Source of the DNA: Rhizophagus irregularis
Lineage: Eukaryota; Glomeromycota; Glomeromycetes; Glomerales; Glomeraceae
Reading direction: 5' to 3'
Assembly (NCBI RefSeq): GCF_026210795.1
Contig: NC_089430.1
Span: 620,001 to 684,000, forward strand
DNA: 64,000 nt
The notes beneath the pieces are model-generated. The model worked only from the letters and a program-made list of their open reading frames with translations, was not told where the DNA came from and ran no database searches. The translations under genes and the position numbers were made by a program. Of the stretch, positions 45,561 through 57,312 are shown one piece after another (position 1 is the first letter of the stretch; the number at the start of each line of letters is the position of its first letter).

Positions 45561-46321
45561 TAGTGCTCCTTCCGGGTCAAGTCGGGTCGGGTTTTGAGGA
45601 AATATTCGACCCGATCTGAATAAAAAAATATAAGACTCAGATTTATTCGGGTCTCATATTTTCGTAACCCGACCCTTGACTCGACCGAGTATAATTTAAC
45701 TCGTGTAACCCGGGTTAGACCCGAACATTTAAGTAAAATGGGTACTAACTGAGGATTTCTTATAATAATAAAAAAATTAATTTCCTTTTATTTGAAAAAA
45801 AGGTGACTTAGTGATTAACCACTAGTAGCCACCTGAAATTTGTATCATGAATGGTTATACAAAACATGTAACACTAGCTCTTATTTTTCTCCTTGACTAA
45901 TTAACTAAAAATACGAATTTTGAACCTGGTTTAATATACTGTAATAAAAGTCAAAGAATTAGGCAAAATAATTAGCAGATATTCAAATCAAAGATAAATT
46001 GGAATTCTAAAGCTATCAGAAAAATATTATTCTCAAAAGCCAAAGGTTAATTTTTTTATTTTTCTGCTTAAGCTATGCTTAATATTTGTTAAAACTAATT
46101 CTTGGCTTAATTTTGGCCAAAATTATAATTTTGCCAGAATTAAAAACATCCGGGTCGATCCGGGTCAAACCCGGGTCAAGGAAATTTATGACCCGACCTG
46201 GCGGGTTGGGTCATGCGGGTCATGCAGGTCACGAGTCATTAAAAATCGTTAGTACCGACCCGATTTAAAAGTCGAGTCAGGTCAAATTAACCCGGGTCGA
46301 CTCGTATCGTTCGGAGCACTA
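45561..46321. mobile_element. hAT-like MITE, 761 bp
   Basis: Ends TAGTGCTCC...GGAGCACTA with a perfect 8-bp target duplication CTTTTGGG at 45553-45560 and 46322-46329. Subterminal regions are crowded with GGGTC / GACCC steps (CGGGTCGGGT and complements), probable transposase-binding repeats. The 60-codon frame at 46086 is repeat-borne. Confidence 0.88.
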
Positions 46322-46333
46322 CTTTTGGGACTA

Positions 46334-46472
46334 TTAGCCGAAAAATGGAGCTGAATTCCTGATTGCCGATCATCCGGATCCGGTTTAATCACAGAAAATC
46401 CACTGGAATTCCACGACGATCTACGCCTGAGCCGGGTCCGGATCACGTTGCGGCTAATTATTTTTCGGCTAA
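46334..46472. mobile_element. 139-bp MITE with TTAGCCGAAAAAT ends
   Basis: Inverted ends TTAGCCGAAAAAT and ATTTTTCGGCTAA, flanked by CTA on both sides (46331-46333 and 46473-46475), a 3-bp duplication as in PIF/Harbinger-like elements. The interior is GC-rich relative to the flanks (GATCCGG palindromes). It sits 4 bp from the duplication of the neighbouring hAT MITE. Confidence 0.65.
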
Positions 46473-46475
46473 CTA

Positions 46476-47951
46476 CACCATTATTGTTTAAAAAGGTGAA
46501 ATCATCTAATTAATAAATATATTAAAATAAAAGAATAAAAAATATAATTTAATATTATTTGGAAAAATTATTTTTGGTTAATACTTAATATAATTGATAA
46601 AAAAAATGTATAGTTATGTTGAAAAAATTATCTATTATTATATGAAAGTTCTTAATCGAAGCTTTTATTTATATAAATTCCATTAATTTTTGTCAATTTT
46701 TTTTTTTATTTTATAATGTTACAACGATATATAAAAAAAATCAAATGTTGATGTATAAATCAAACCGTAAATTAATATTTTATGTTTGGTTTATATTGCC
46801 ATTTACCAAATCTACTGTATAAGTAAAGATGGAATCTGTATCCGTGCGAGAAAATAAAATACGTGTTCACAAGATAAATGTTTGAAACAAAACAAAGAAT
46901 ATTTTTTTTAAAAAATAAACAATAATTGAAATAATAGGTTAATTATTTTACATAAAAAAAAACTTATAAACGTCATCGTTGTTGTTTATTTTTACATCGC
47001 CGACGACTTTCATGATGACTCAGTAGATGAGGATCCATCATTATCAGTTAGGTTCTAATAGTGTTAACTTAATAATGAACAATTAATTAATCGATAGTAT
47101 GCTAGTTATCATTCTTTTATTAGATTTGACTTTAGATTATCTATGGAATTTTGTAAGAATGATAAAAATAAATAATTTAATTATATATTAAATGTTAGCA
47201 AAAAAAATATACAGTATATATATTTCGTCACTAATAACGTGACAAATTTAACGTGGATATCACGTGATTAATAAGGCAATCCCGCAGAAAGAGGGTGACA
47301 TTTTGGCGTAATTCCCTAATTGTCACACGTCAATCGTCCCTAAAATTTATAATATACACCAATAAAAACAGTACGCCGACCACGTGAAAAATTGTGACAT
47401 TATCGAAAATTTATTTATATTATTTTACTTTAATAGTTGACTACACTAAAATAAAATGAATAAAATTTTACTTTAATAGCACTATAAATTTTAAATAACA
47501 AACTATGTTGTTTGACAAATTTTTTAATAAATTACTTCCAAATTAACTCTAGTCCTACGGGCTTACCATATTACTTAATAAAAATTTTGAAATCCTTTTT
47601 ACAGATATTTTTTTTTTTGCACCATGCGCAGCAAGTATAATCAACACCCGGTAAACCTGGCATCATAAATTGCTAAACGTTAGCTACACACAGAGGCGCA
47701 GAACGTGATCAATAATAACTTTCCCGAAAAAATTCCGTATATTACATGATTGCAGAATTTTTTCAGGTGTTACTGGGGTCGCTATCAATTGTTGCTTATA
47801 TTGAAACTCTCCAAAATAAAATGGTTCAATGTTATACATAACCAGTCGACTTATTTAATAATCCAAAATCTTAAATATTAGTAATATTTGAATAATAATT
47901 GGTAGTTTAAACCAAGTTAATCAGAGATAATACTTGCACGGAATGATAAAC
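46476..47951. other. No gene seen
   Basis: Mixed AT-rich sequence; the GC-richer patch 47220-47400 has CACGTG and GTCACACG motifs but no ORF. Confidence 0.45.
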
Positions 47952-48256
47952 TAGTGTTCCGAAAGGGTCGGGTCAAACCCGAGTTGACCCGACTTGTATT
48001 TAGGAGTCGGGTTGGGGTCGCATGATTTGATGACTCGTAACCCGCATGAACTCGACCCGACCCGTCGAGTCAGGTTACTTTCTATTATATTTTTAACTAA
48101 AAATTTCAATTTTAAATACAACTTGACGGGTCGAACCCGGGTTATCCGAGTCAGACTATAGTCAAGTCAAGTCGAATCCGAGTCGTTACTTTTACACTCG
48201 GGTCGAGTTCGAATACACCTCAAAACCCGACCCGACTCGACCCCTTCGGAACACTA
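47952..48256. mobile_element. hAT-like MITE, 305 bp
   Basis: Ends TAGTGTTCCGAAAGGGTC and, read inward from the other side, TAGTGTTCCGAAGGGGTC. The interior GGGTCGGGTC / GACCCGA steps relate it to the MITE at 45561-46321. Flanks share GATAAAC but the 8-bp duplication is imperfect, as in an older insertion. Confidence 0.75.
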
Positions 48257-49247
48257 TCAGATAAACTAAGTAATTAAAAATTCTATATTTTCAGTATATA
48301 CTTATTAATATATTAAATTCTGTTTAAATTCTCCCTCAAATTCATCTTAAAAATCTATTATATTCGAATTTTTCAACTATTCTTCTCGCCTCATATTTTA
48401 AACTATATATTTTTCTAAGTTATTTGACTAAATTGTAATAACGTAGGATGCCTACCTTCCCATTTATCAAAGGATAATTTTAAAGATTTGATTTAATATT
48501 ATTACGAAAATAACCAAATCTAAATAACTTTTTCTAATGAAATCCTAAAATAAACAATCCAATTAATTGTTGAAATTTTTCTAATTCTAAAAAATACAAT
48601 AAAAATTATAGAATACCATTAGATCCTTTTAAATTATGTAATTAAAAAATTATTTAACTTTTAACAATATTATTATTAAATAAAAAATATTGTTACAAAA
48701 AATTGATGTTACGCGAAAATAAGGTGATAGTCAGATGATGGATGATGATTTTAAAATTGTTATTTAGGAAGGAGATTTTATTCTGTACGTCTTATTGAAT
48801 CCAGAATTTTTTTATTGGACAAAATCATATTTGTTACAAATTTACATTTATTATTAATTTATCGTAAAGAATCAAAATTTCAATTTAATAAGCATTTTTT
48901 TTTTTTCAGAACGTTTCGACATTTATCTTATTACATCCTGTTTGATATACAGTATACTTGTATTATTGAATTATTTTTTCCCTCATATTATTTAATCAAA
49001 ATATTACCATAGCTTGTGAGTGAGACTATTGTGGTCAGTGATTACACTTATATCACAATTAATCACAATAGAAAACATCGTTAGTATGATGTTACAATAC
49101 TTCATATTTTCAACGAATGTTTATCGGTTGGACGTGTTTTGATATTTAAATATTTAGCTTTATTTATAAGCAAATAAAAAACAATAAACAAAATAAATCA
49201 ACCCTAAAGTTAAATATTAACCTATAAACTCTACAATAATACTAATA
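48257..49247. other. 3' flank of F-box gene 1; no gene
   Basis: AT-rich. From about 48781 on it is duplicated downstream of F-box gene 2 (54145 on), e.g. ATTGGACAAAATCATATTTG in both and again near 53190. Confidence 0.5.
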
Positions 49248-51880
49248 TTATATGCCTTCATAAACACCATGTATATTATCAAATTCCGTTATTTTAACCC
49301 CTTTAGCTTTAATACTATTCAATAACATTGATTCCTCATCATCCCATTGTCTATTCAAATTAATCAAACCAAGAATTTTTAAACTATTGTTACTTCTTTC
49401 AATATAATTTAAAACAACTTTAAGAAAGTCTAACTTAATAACGTTATTCAAACTAATTATTTCAAACTTATTATGACAATTTTTTAAAAATTCCTTGAAT
49501 TGGAAATTCTTATCACGATTATAGTAATAATAAATAGAAATTTTACTAATATTAATAGGTATATTATTTGATAAATTTATAAAAAATTCAGCATCATATG
49601 TAAAAATATAAAAATTTAATATTCTTGTTCTTAAATTTCTAAAAAATGGTAACACTAAACGATTAAAACTTAAATAAGTTCTTATTTCTAAAAAAATAAG
49701 ATTTGAACAATACATTGATATATTTTCAATAGAAAGAATTGTCGGATTTCTAATTAATAATCTTTGTAATGATGCACCTAAATATTTGATCATTAATGAT
49801 GTGACATTAGCATCCCAACTAATGCGTACAAATGATAATTCCTTGAGCTTAAATTGAGCAAATTTTAAAATCTCACATTGATCTAATGATATACCTTCAC
49901 AATTATCAAATCTTAAATACTTCAAATTATATAAATTATTAAAACTTTTTAAACTAGCATTACTAAAGTTAGAATTTGTGAATTCAATATTAACTAAAGA
50001 ATTCTTTTGAAATTCTAAAGACAAAAGAATATTATTTAATAAAGAATGACAATCCAATATCTTAAATTTTTTAAGTTTGTTTTGCTCTTGAATAATTGTA
50101 CAAATCTTTTCAAAAGTAGTAATATCGACAAAATTTTTATAAAGATTAATTATTAATTCTCGCAAATTATTCGCCATATTACTTAAAAATTCTTGTTCAA
50201 TTTTATTATTACTAGTTGTGCCATTTAAATTTAATGATAACGAATTTAATTTTGTTAAATTTGATGTGAAATTTTTAACATTGAAATTTTTAAACGCTTC
50301 TCCATAAAATAAATATGTCGAAATATCTAATTGTTTGATGTTTTTACTTTGACGTAAAATTGATTGATGAAATATTGGAATAATATCATATACTTTATTA
50401 TAAGGAATCAATAAACCTGAACAACATCTTACAAGACAACTATCAATTACGTTATCTATTGTAACATAATCATAGTTTTCCAAATATTTCGGATATTCAA
50501 ATAATGGTTTGCATTCTTCATCCAAATTAATATTATTAATTTGGTTTAGTTCTAGTTTATTTTTCAATTGTAAAATTTCTTCTTTATTAAAACATAAAAT
50601 TAAGGTCGTGATTATCGAGTACTTTTCTTCAGTTATATTTATAAAAGGATTTGCATAAAGTAAAGGAATCGTTGATTTACACCAAAATCGATTAACTAAT
50701 AAACAATTAAATAAAGTTGAATGATTATTTTTAAGATGTTGTAAAATGTAAAAAATACAATCATCTGTTAAATAAGGTAAAGTCATCTTGAAAATTTTAG
50801 GAAGGAAAGAAAGTTTTTTACGGAGTATCGGAGTAAATAAGTCATTATAAGCCTAATTTTGGATATCACACGGTTGTACATAAATTTTGTAACATTCAGG
50901 TAAACCCTGTAATAGGTGACACACTGACACTACCGTAATGATTTTCTCCAAATTTTCTTCGTTATGTATTTATATCAAGTTGAACTTCGGTTGTACAATA
51001 ATTTGTAGTAATAATTGATATTCAGTAAATGATAAAATCATATATGGCTATAGCCGCTTTGTCCGATTAACATGTTGGCCCGGAGAATAAAACATAGCAG
51101 ACATGAAAAATAGTTCGTAAAAACAGGTCGATCTTTTTTGATGAGGCCTTGTCAATATTTATACTGTACGTCTGTCAAATTTAATACTGCCCATATATCA
51201 ATTATTTTTTTTGTATAGAATTAAACGGCAATCCCGATTCTTAGATAAATTATAAATGAATTTTTTTGATATAAGTAGCCTCTTGTAACGATAGAAAAAA
51301 TGTGTCCTGTAATTAATAAAATTGATATTTTTACCGACTGTTCTCTAAGCTATCTTATTGTACCATTCGTATATAATTTGAATTTCCAACTTAAATTTAT
51401 CATTTCCTTATTGTTAACCGATTTGTGTATATTTTCGTTGGGGATTGGTCGCTACAACAGGCGCGCCGAGAGAGACAGTATCAACAGATAATTCGAAGAA
51501 TTTTAATACAACTCGTTAATTTTATCCCTCTATAACTTTTCGTTTATCGCCCGTTTCTAGTGGTAACAATATATAGGGTTTGGATAATTCTTTTATTGCT
51601 AATATTATCATAATTATTTAATATATCTCCACCGTATAATATGTAATTTAATTGGATAAAAATAGATTATATTTTAATGACTTGAGATCTTTGGTGTCGA
51701 TCAATAAGTCCGATAAATAATTAACATAAAAATATATTGAAATTAAAATATCGATTATAGAATCAACTATTTTTTTTTTTAAATTTTTACAAATAAGTCA
51801 GTCGAGTCCATTATTTAACTATAAATCATCAATACACAGATGATTTACTGTATGTGATTTAATAATATATGATCACCTGA
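48781..51880. repeat. Segmental duplication copy A (F-box gene 1)
   Basis: Matches 54145-57312 in the same orientation over the 3' flank, the complete gene and more than 1 kb of 5' flank (e.g. GGAGTATCGGAGTAAATAAG, CACACGGTTGTACATAAATT, AACTTCGGTT). Small indels are frequent and the coding part is better conserved than the flanks. Confidence 0.85.
49248..50786 (-). CDS. F-box / leucine-rich repeat protein 1
   Basis: 512 residues, single exon. The N-terminus MTLPYLTDDCIFYILQHLKN...LFNCLLVNRFWCKSTIPLLY is an F-box (about residues 1-45), the part that binds Skp1 in SCF ubiquitin ligases. The rest consists of irregular Leu/Asn-rich helices and strands with repeated NLKYLRF, NLIFLEIR and KLKELSF segments, as in degenerate leucine-rich repeats that choose substrates. 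Start chosen at the only upstream Met before the F-box; the upstream frame is closed. F-box families are hugely expanded in Rhizophagus. Paralogue of 54607-56136. Substrate unknown; probably cytoplasmic or nuclear. Confidence 0.85.
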   Translation of the reverse strand: MTLPYLTDDCIFYILQHLKNNHSTLFNCLLVNRFWCKSTIPLLYANPFINITEEKYSIITTLILCFNKEEILQLKNKLELNQINNINLDEECKPLFEYPKYLENYDYVTIDNVIDSCLVRCCSGLLIPYNKVYDIIPIFHQSILRQSKNIKQLDISTYLFYGEAFKNFNVKNFTSNLTKLNSLSLNLNGTTSNNKIEQEFLSNMANNLRELIINLYKNFVDITTFEKICTIIQEQNKLKKFKILDCHSLLNNILLSLEFQKNSLVNIEFTNSNFSNASLKSFNNLYNLKYLRFDNCEGISLDQCEILKFAQFKLKELSFVRISWDANVTSLMIKYLGASLQRLLIRNPTILSIENISMYCSNLIFLEIRTYLSFNRLVLPFFRNLRTRILNFYIFTYDAEFFINLSNNIPINISKISIYYYYNRDKNFQFKEFLKNCHNKFEIISLNNVIKLDFLKVVLNYIERSNNSLKILGLINLNRQWDDEESMLLNSIKAKGVKITEFDNIHGVYEGI

Positions 51881-51892
51881 GTGGGATGAGCG
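50787..51892 (-). promoter_or_regulatory. Upstream region of F-box gene 1, conserved in copy B
   Basis: Shares about 1.1 kb with the region upstream of F-box gene 2, without ORF. The first ~150 bp (TTTACGGAGTATCGG, GCCTAATTTTGGATATCACA) are the most alike and may hold the core promoter. It lacks the 154-bp MITE present in copy B at 56298. Confidence 0.4.
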
Positions 51893-52215
51893 TGCATTTA
51901 ATCACATGCACATGTCTTCTGCAAAAACTGGAATAAGAATATTTTATTTAGTATAAAAACAATTGCCTATTTACAACTTGTAGGGGTAATAGCCACCGGT
52001 CCTAAAAGACTGCGGATCTCTTGGTCCTACATTTCAAAAAAAAAAGAAATGTATTAATTTATTTAATAAAAAATTACATCACTAGACGAACTTACCTTTC
52101 AAAAAAAAAACTCTGGTTCGAGGTCTATCCAATTATCAAAATAAAAAAATAATCTGTTTAAATAATATAAAAGACAAAAAAGTTGTTACGCAAAATTTAT
52201 CTCTTCATCTAAAAC
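51893..52215 (+). repeat. Inverted repeat, left arm
   Basis: Inverted counterpart of 58080-58394: shared CACATGCACATGT, CAAAAACTGGAAT, ACAACTTGTAGGGGTAATAG, CACTAGACGAACTTACCTTTC. It lies at the outer edge of duplication copy A. The arm at 58385 on the minus strand has a 76-codon frame, closed in this arm; no domain recognised. Confidence 0.7.
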
Positions 52216-54144
52216 CTTCTAAATAAAAATTTCAACAAAACAAAAAAAATGGGATGTAAAGCTCACAACCGAATTACTAATAAAAGAGGAAATCCAAATA
52301 ACAGATTCTAAAGAATGAAAATCCTACCTTGCTAAAAAAGATGTGAAAATGAAATCAGAGGTTCTACTGCGCCGCGACCGACCGATGACGGCAGTATGAC
52401 GGCCAATGACACCCACTCAGGCGCAGTGGGTGCCTTTGCTCTGAGCAATAACTTATTCGGATTAGATCAGCATATAAAAAGATTCTTTTTTTTTGCCTTC
52501 TGCCATATACCTATTTATATATTTGCTTGGAGCTACGCCAATGTCGGTGTATAGCAAGATCAATTTATGAAGGAATTGTTTTTTTTCCGTACAGCAGAAA
52601 TTATTCAAAATTTAAAAAAATTTTTCATAAAGAAATTCTTGGTTCAACATAAATAAATTATAATAATTAAACTTCCTGCATGAAAAACTTTTGTATAGAT
52701 ATTGTCTGCTACCGTGATCCATTTAGAAGGAAAAAAAGTTTAATTATTCATGCATCTACTGGAATATTCATTCCGAGATGCAAAATATCTTCTTGACCCT
52801 GTGCGATACTCCTTCTTAACATAGTCTACTATATATAAAATAATATGTGCGAATCAAGTCAGTAACACAAGGAGGGTTCTAAGATACTCACACGTCACAT
52901 TTTACGCCTCGGAAATGATTTAACTTATTCGGATTAGATCAGCATAGAAGTATTACTGTCGGGCGTATATGTCATCAATTCTATGAAAATTCTTGGTGTG
53001 ACTTTAAATGAATTATAAATATCGAGTTTTGTTAAATCGGACAATAATTTTAATATTTCTTACCCGACTTATAATTATGTAATATACCGTTTATTGCTAC
53101 AAATTATTTTTTAAATCTAAATTTGTAGTGTAGCGATAAAGTCGTTATACTACAAACGATTTAATTTTTTAAAATTACTTCTAGTGGACAAAATCATATT
53201 TGTTACACTTTTACATTCTTTAATTTTCGTAAATATACTTGTAATTTAAAATTTTGATCGAATTCTATCATATAAAGCGTTCAAATATTTTAAATCTAAA
53301 TTTGTAGCATAGCGATAAAGTCGTTATAAACGACGTTTCTTCACATCATCACACTTAGTTTAACACTTATTTTCCCGTTATATTTCGCATACATAATTAC
53401 ACTTATGATTACATACGTTTATCATCACACTCGTTTGGCAAATATATTGAATTATTTCCCGTTATACTTACATACTTCACAATTTCCAAATCGGTCTGAT
53501 TTATATAGATCAAATTTCAATTTTTTCTTACTTGAGGTAAATTATATTTTAATATTGGCTGTATTAAATTATATAATGGGTTTGGTAAACTCAAAATCCC
53601 AAGGTACAGTACATTATCCCGACACTAAATCCGAAACGTCAAAATCCCGAATTGCCATAATCCCGATGACACTTCATAAGCTTTATTGTTAAAGCTGTTA
53701 AGGAATAGATTGTTAACAAAAACTTAACAGTTCAACAAGTAATTAAAACAAGCGGACGTACTTCTTGCTTTTTATACTTATTTGTCATAATAATAAACAG
53801 GGTACATATAAATAAACTTTTTTCATAAAATGTATAGACTTTGATTAATTTAATAAAAGCATTCCATTTGGAGAAAGATTTGAACTTCAAGAATATTCTT
53901 TCCAGATGTAAAAATTACCTTCTTGACCCTTTACTATTCGCCTTCTTAACCTACTATATGTAAAACAATATGTGCGAGTTAGAAACTTCTAAGATACTCA
54001 CTACATGAAATTTTACTTACGTCACTTTACGCCTCATTCAAAAATGGAATGATTTGAATTGAGCACTTACTATAGAATAAATATCAGTAACATAATGTCT
54101 TAATCGTAGAAAAATCTTAAACTAATCAACAACAAATATGTCCT
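52216..54144. other. Region between duplication copies; repeats but no gene
   Basis: GAGCAATAACTTATTCGGAT occurs near 52441, part of it again near 52920, and a related copy near 58405. A block 52740-53300 is repeated at about 53870-54240 (TATCTTCTTGACCCT / TACCTTCTTGACCCT, CTAAGATACTCAC, GTCAC...TTTACGCCTC). AGCGATAAAGTCGTTATA occurs twice (53132 and 53309). The 95-codon frame at 53405 has no recognisable features. Confidence 0.5.
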
Positions 54145-54606
54145 AATATAATACTCCTGTACGTCTTATTAAATCTAGAATTTTTTATTGGACAAAATCA
54201 TATTTGTTACAATTTTACATTTATTAATTTATCGTAAAGAAATCACACTCGAATTAAAATTTAAATTGAATACACAATTTTTTTTTAAGAACGTTTCGAC
54301 GTTTATCTTATTACATCCTGTTTGATATATACTTGTATTTTTGAATTATTTATAGATTATTGTGGTCAGTGATTATTACACTTATCACAATTATCACAAT
54401 AGAAAACATCGTTAGTATGATATCGGTTGGACGCCTAATGAACAAATATTGAGATTAGTAAAATCTTTAAATATCAAAACTGATTTAAATTCAACGAGTG
54501 TAACAAAATATAAAAATTTGGCTTTATTTATAAGAAAATAAAAATAATAAACAAAAACAAATAAACCCTAAAGTTAAATATTAACCTATAAACCCTAATA
54601 CTAATA

Positions 54607-56136
54607 TTATATGCCTTTATAAACACCATATAAATTATTAAATTCCATTATTTTAATCCCTTTAGCTTTAATACTATTAAATAACATTAATTCCTCATCA
54701 TTCAAATTTTTATTCAATTTCTTCATACCAAGAATTTTTAAACTATTATCACTTCTTTCAATATAATTTAAAACAAGTTTAAGAGAGTTTAACTCAATAA
54801 TACAATTTAAATTAATTACTTCAAACTTATTATGACAATTATCTAAAAATTCCCTAAATCTGAAATACTTATTAGAATTATGATAATAAATAGAAATTTT
54901 ACTAATATTAATAGGGATATTATTTGATAAATTTACAAGAAATTTATTATTATATGTAATAACACTAAGATTTAATATTCTTGTTCTTAAATTTCTAAAA
55001 AATGGTAACGCTGAACAATTAAAATGGGTATCAATTCTTATTTTTAAAAAAATAAGATTTGAACAATACATTGATATATTTTCAATAGAAGAAATTGTCG
55101 GATTTCTAATTAATAATCTTTTTAATGATGCACCTAAATATTTGATCATTAATGATGTGACATTAGCATCCCAACTATTTCGTGCAAATGATATTTCCTT
55201 GAGCTTAAATGGAACAAAATTTAAAATCTCACATTGATCTAATAATATACCTTTACAAGTTACAAATCTCAAATACTTCAAATTATATAAATTATTGAAA
55301 CTTTTTAAATTAGCATTACTAAAATTAGTATTTATAAATTCAATATTAACTAAAGAATTCTTTTGAATTTCTAAAGATAAAAGAATATTATTTAATAAAG
55401 AATAACAATTCGTTATCTTAAATCTTTTAAGTTTGTTTTGCTCTCGAATAATTGTACAAATCTTTTCAAAAGTAGTAATTTCGACAAAATTATTGGAAAA
55501 ATCAATTATTAATTCTTGTAAATTATTTGCTATATTGCTTAAAAATTCTTGTTCAAATTTATTACTAATTCCATCAAAATCTAATGATAATGAATTTAAT
55601 TTTGTTAAATTTGATGTGAAATTTTTAACATTAAAATTTTTAAACGTTTCACTATAAAATAAAGATGACGAAATATCTAATTTTTTGATGTTTTTACTTT
55701 GACGTAAAATTGATTGATGAAATATTGGAATACTATCATATATTTTAATATTAGAAATTGATAAACCTGAACAATATTTTATAAAACAACTATCAATTAC
55801 GTAATCTATTTTAAAATAATCATAGTTTTCCAAATATTTCAGATATTCAAATAATGGTTTGTATTCTTCATCCAAATTAATATTATTAATCTGGTTTATT
55901 TCTAGTTGATTCTTCAATTGTAAAATTTCTTCTTTATTAAAACAAAAAATTAAGGTCGTGATTATCGAGTAATTTTCTTCAGTTATATTTATAAAAGGAT
56001 TTGCATAAAGTAAAGGAATCGTTGATTTACACCAAAATCTATTAACTAATAAACAATTAAATAAAATTGAACGATTATTTTTAAGATGTTGTAAAATGTA
56101 AAAAATACAATCATCTGTTAAATAAGGTAAAGTCAT
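54607..56136 (-). CDS. F-box / leucine-rich repeat protein 2
   Basis: 509 residues, same architecture as the gene at 49248. The F-box MTLPYLTDDCIFYILQHLKN is identical for the first 20 residues; the body is conserved (NPFINITEE, CSNLIFLKIR, SDNSLKILGM) with scattered substitutions. Both end YGVYKGI / HGVYEGI. Intact frames in both copies imply that both are kept as genes or that the duplication is recent. Expected role: substrate adaptor of an SCF ubiquitin ligase. The 5' flank has gained a MITE about 160 bp upstream of the ATG, which may alter its regulation. Confidence 0.85.
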   Translation of the reverse strand: MTLPYLTDDCIFYILQHLKNNRSILFNCLLVNRFWCKSTIPLLYANPFINITEENYSIITTLIFCFNKEEILQLKNQLEINQINNINLDEEYKPLFEYLKYLENYDYFKIDYVIDSCFIKYCSGLSISNIKIYDSIPIFHQSILRQSKNIKKLDISSSLFYSETFKNFNVKNFTSNLTKLNSLSLDFDGISNKFEQEFLSNIANNLQELIIDFSNNFVEITTFEKICTIIREQNKLKRFKITNCYSLLNNILLSLEIQKNSLVNIEFINTNFSNANLKSFNNLYNLKYLRFVTCKGILLDQCEILNFVPFKLKEISFARNSWDANVTSLMIKYLGASLKRLLIRNPTISSIENISMYCSNLIFLKIRIDTHFNCSALPFFRNLRTRILNLSVITYNNKFLVNLSNNIPINISKISIYYHNSNKYFRFREFLDNCHNKFEVINLNCIIELNSLKLVLNYIERSDNSLKILGMKKLNKNLNDEELMLFNSIKAKGIKIMEFNNLYGVYKGI

Positions 56137-56297
56137 TTTGAAAATTTAGGAAGGAAAGAAAGTTTTTTTACGGAGTATCGGAGTAAATAAGTCATTATAA
56201 GCCTAATTTTGGATATCACACGGTTGTACATAAATTTTGTAACATTCAAGTGAACCCTGTAATAGGTAACACTACCTGCTACCGTAATGATTTTCTC

Positions 56298-56451
56298 TGT
56301 TGTAGACCAAATCAAACCATGTCCCAAACCTTACCATCGGCCTAAATTAGGAGATCATCGTTGGTACAGTCTTAAGGCATTATTAGATTGGGCCGATAAT
56401 TTAGACCGATGGTAAGGTTTGGAACGACATAGTCAAGTTTGGTCTACAACA
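56298..56451. mobile_element. 154-bp long-TIR MITE with empty site in copy A
   Basis: Arms TGTTGTAGACCAAA and TTTGGTCTACAACA, with longer internal matches (AACCTTACCATCGG / CCGATGGTAAGGTT), so nearly the whole element is a hairpin. TCTC flanks both sides (56294-56297 and 56452-56455) while the paralogous site near 50941-50950 has TCTC once and no element, proving insertion. Confidence 0.88.
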
Positions 56452-57312
56452 TCTCCAAAATTTTCTCGTTATGTATTATATCAAGTTGAACTTCGGTTCT
56501 ACAATAATTCGTAACAGACATGAAAATTAGTTCTTACTATTATATTTCGTAAAAACAGGCCGATCTTTTTTTGATGAGACCTCGTCAATATTATTTATAC
56601 TGTACATCTTGTACAGTACATCTGTCAAATTTAATACTGCCCATATATCAACTATTTTTCTTGTATAGAATTAAACAGCAATCCCACATCTTAGATGAAT
56701 TATAGATGAATTTTTTTTATATAAGTAACGATAGAAAAAATATGTCCTGTAGTTAATTAATAAAATTGATATTTTTACCGATTGTTCTCTAAGCTATCTT
56801 ATTGCACTATTCGTATATAATTTGAATTTCCAACTCAAATTTATCCTTTCCTAAAAATCATTGTATTGTTAACCGATTTGTGTATATTTTCTTCGGGTTT
56901 GGAACTGGCCGCTACAGACGCGCCGAGAGAGCAGTATCAGCAGATAATCTCTTATAACTTTTCTTTTATCACCCTTTTCCGGTGGTAGCAATATCTAAAG
57001 TTTGGCTAATTCTTTTATTGTCAATATCATCATAATTATTTAATATATTTCCAACGTATAATATGTAATTTAATTTATAAAAATAGAAATAATAACTATA
57101 TATACTATATTTTAATGACTTGTCGATCAATAAGTACGATACTTTATTTAATTAACATAAAAATATTTTCAAATTAAAATATCGAATCAACTGATTTTTT
57201 TTTACATCATCCAATTTCTCTAAATCCAAATTTCAATGATTTTTTTTAATTGAGATTAATTGATTCAGTCGAGTCCATTATTTATCTATAAATGATTTAA
57301 GTGATTTAATAA

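Larger units (their letters stand above)
54145..57312. repeat. Segmental duplication copy B (F-box gene 2)
   Basis: Direct counterpart of 48781-51880, about 5.36 kb away. It contains one extra 154-bp MITE (56298-56451) absent from copy A and many small indels. Confidence 0.85.

Noticed and set aside
46086-46268. 60-codon plus frame (GSIRVKPGSRK...)
   Set aside because: Lies inside the GGGTC-rich hAT-like MITE.
52105-52130. GGTTCGAGGTC as a tRNA T-arm
   Set aside because: No D-arm, anticodon arm or acceptor stem can be formed around it; it belongs to the inverted repeat shared with 58.1 kb.
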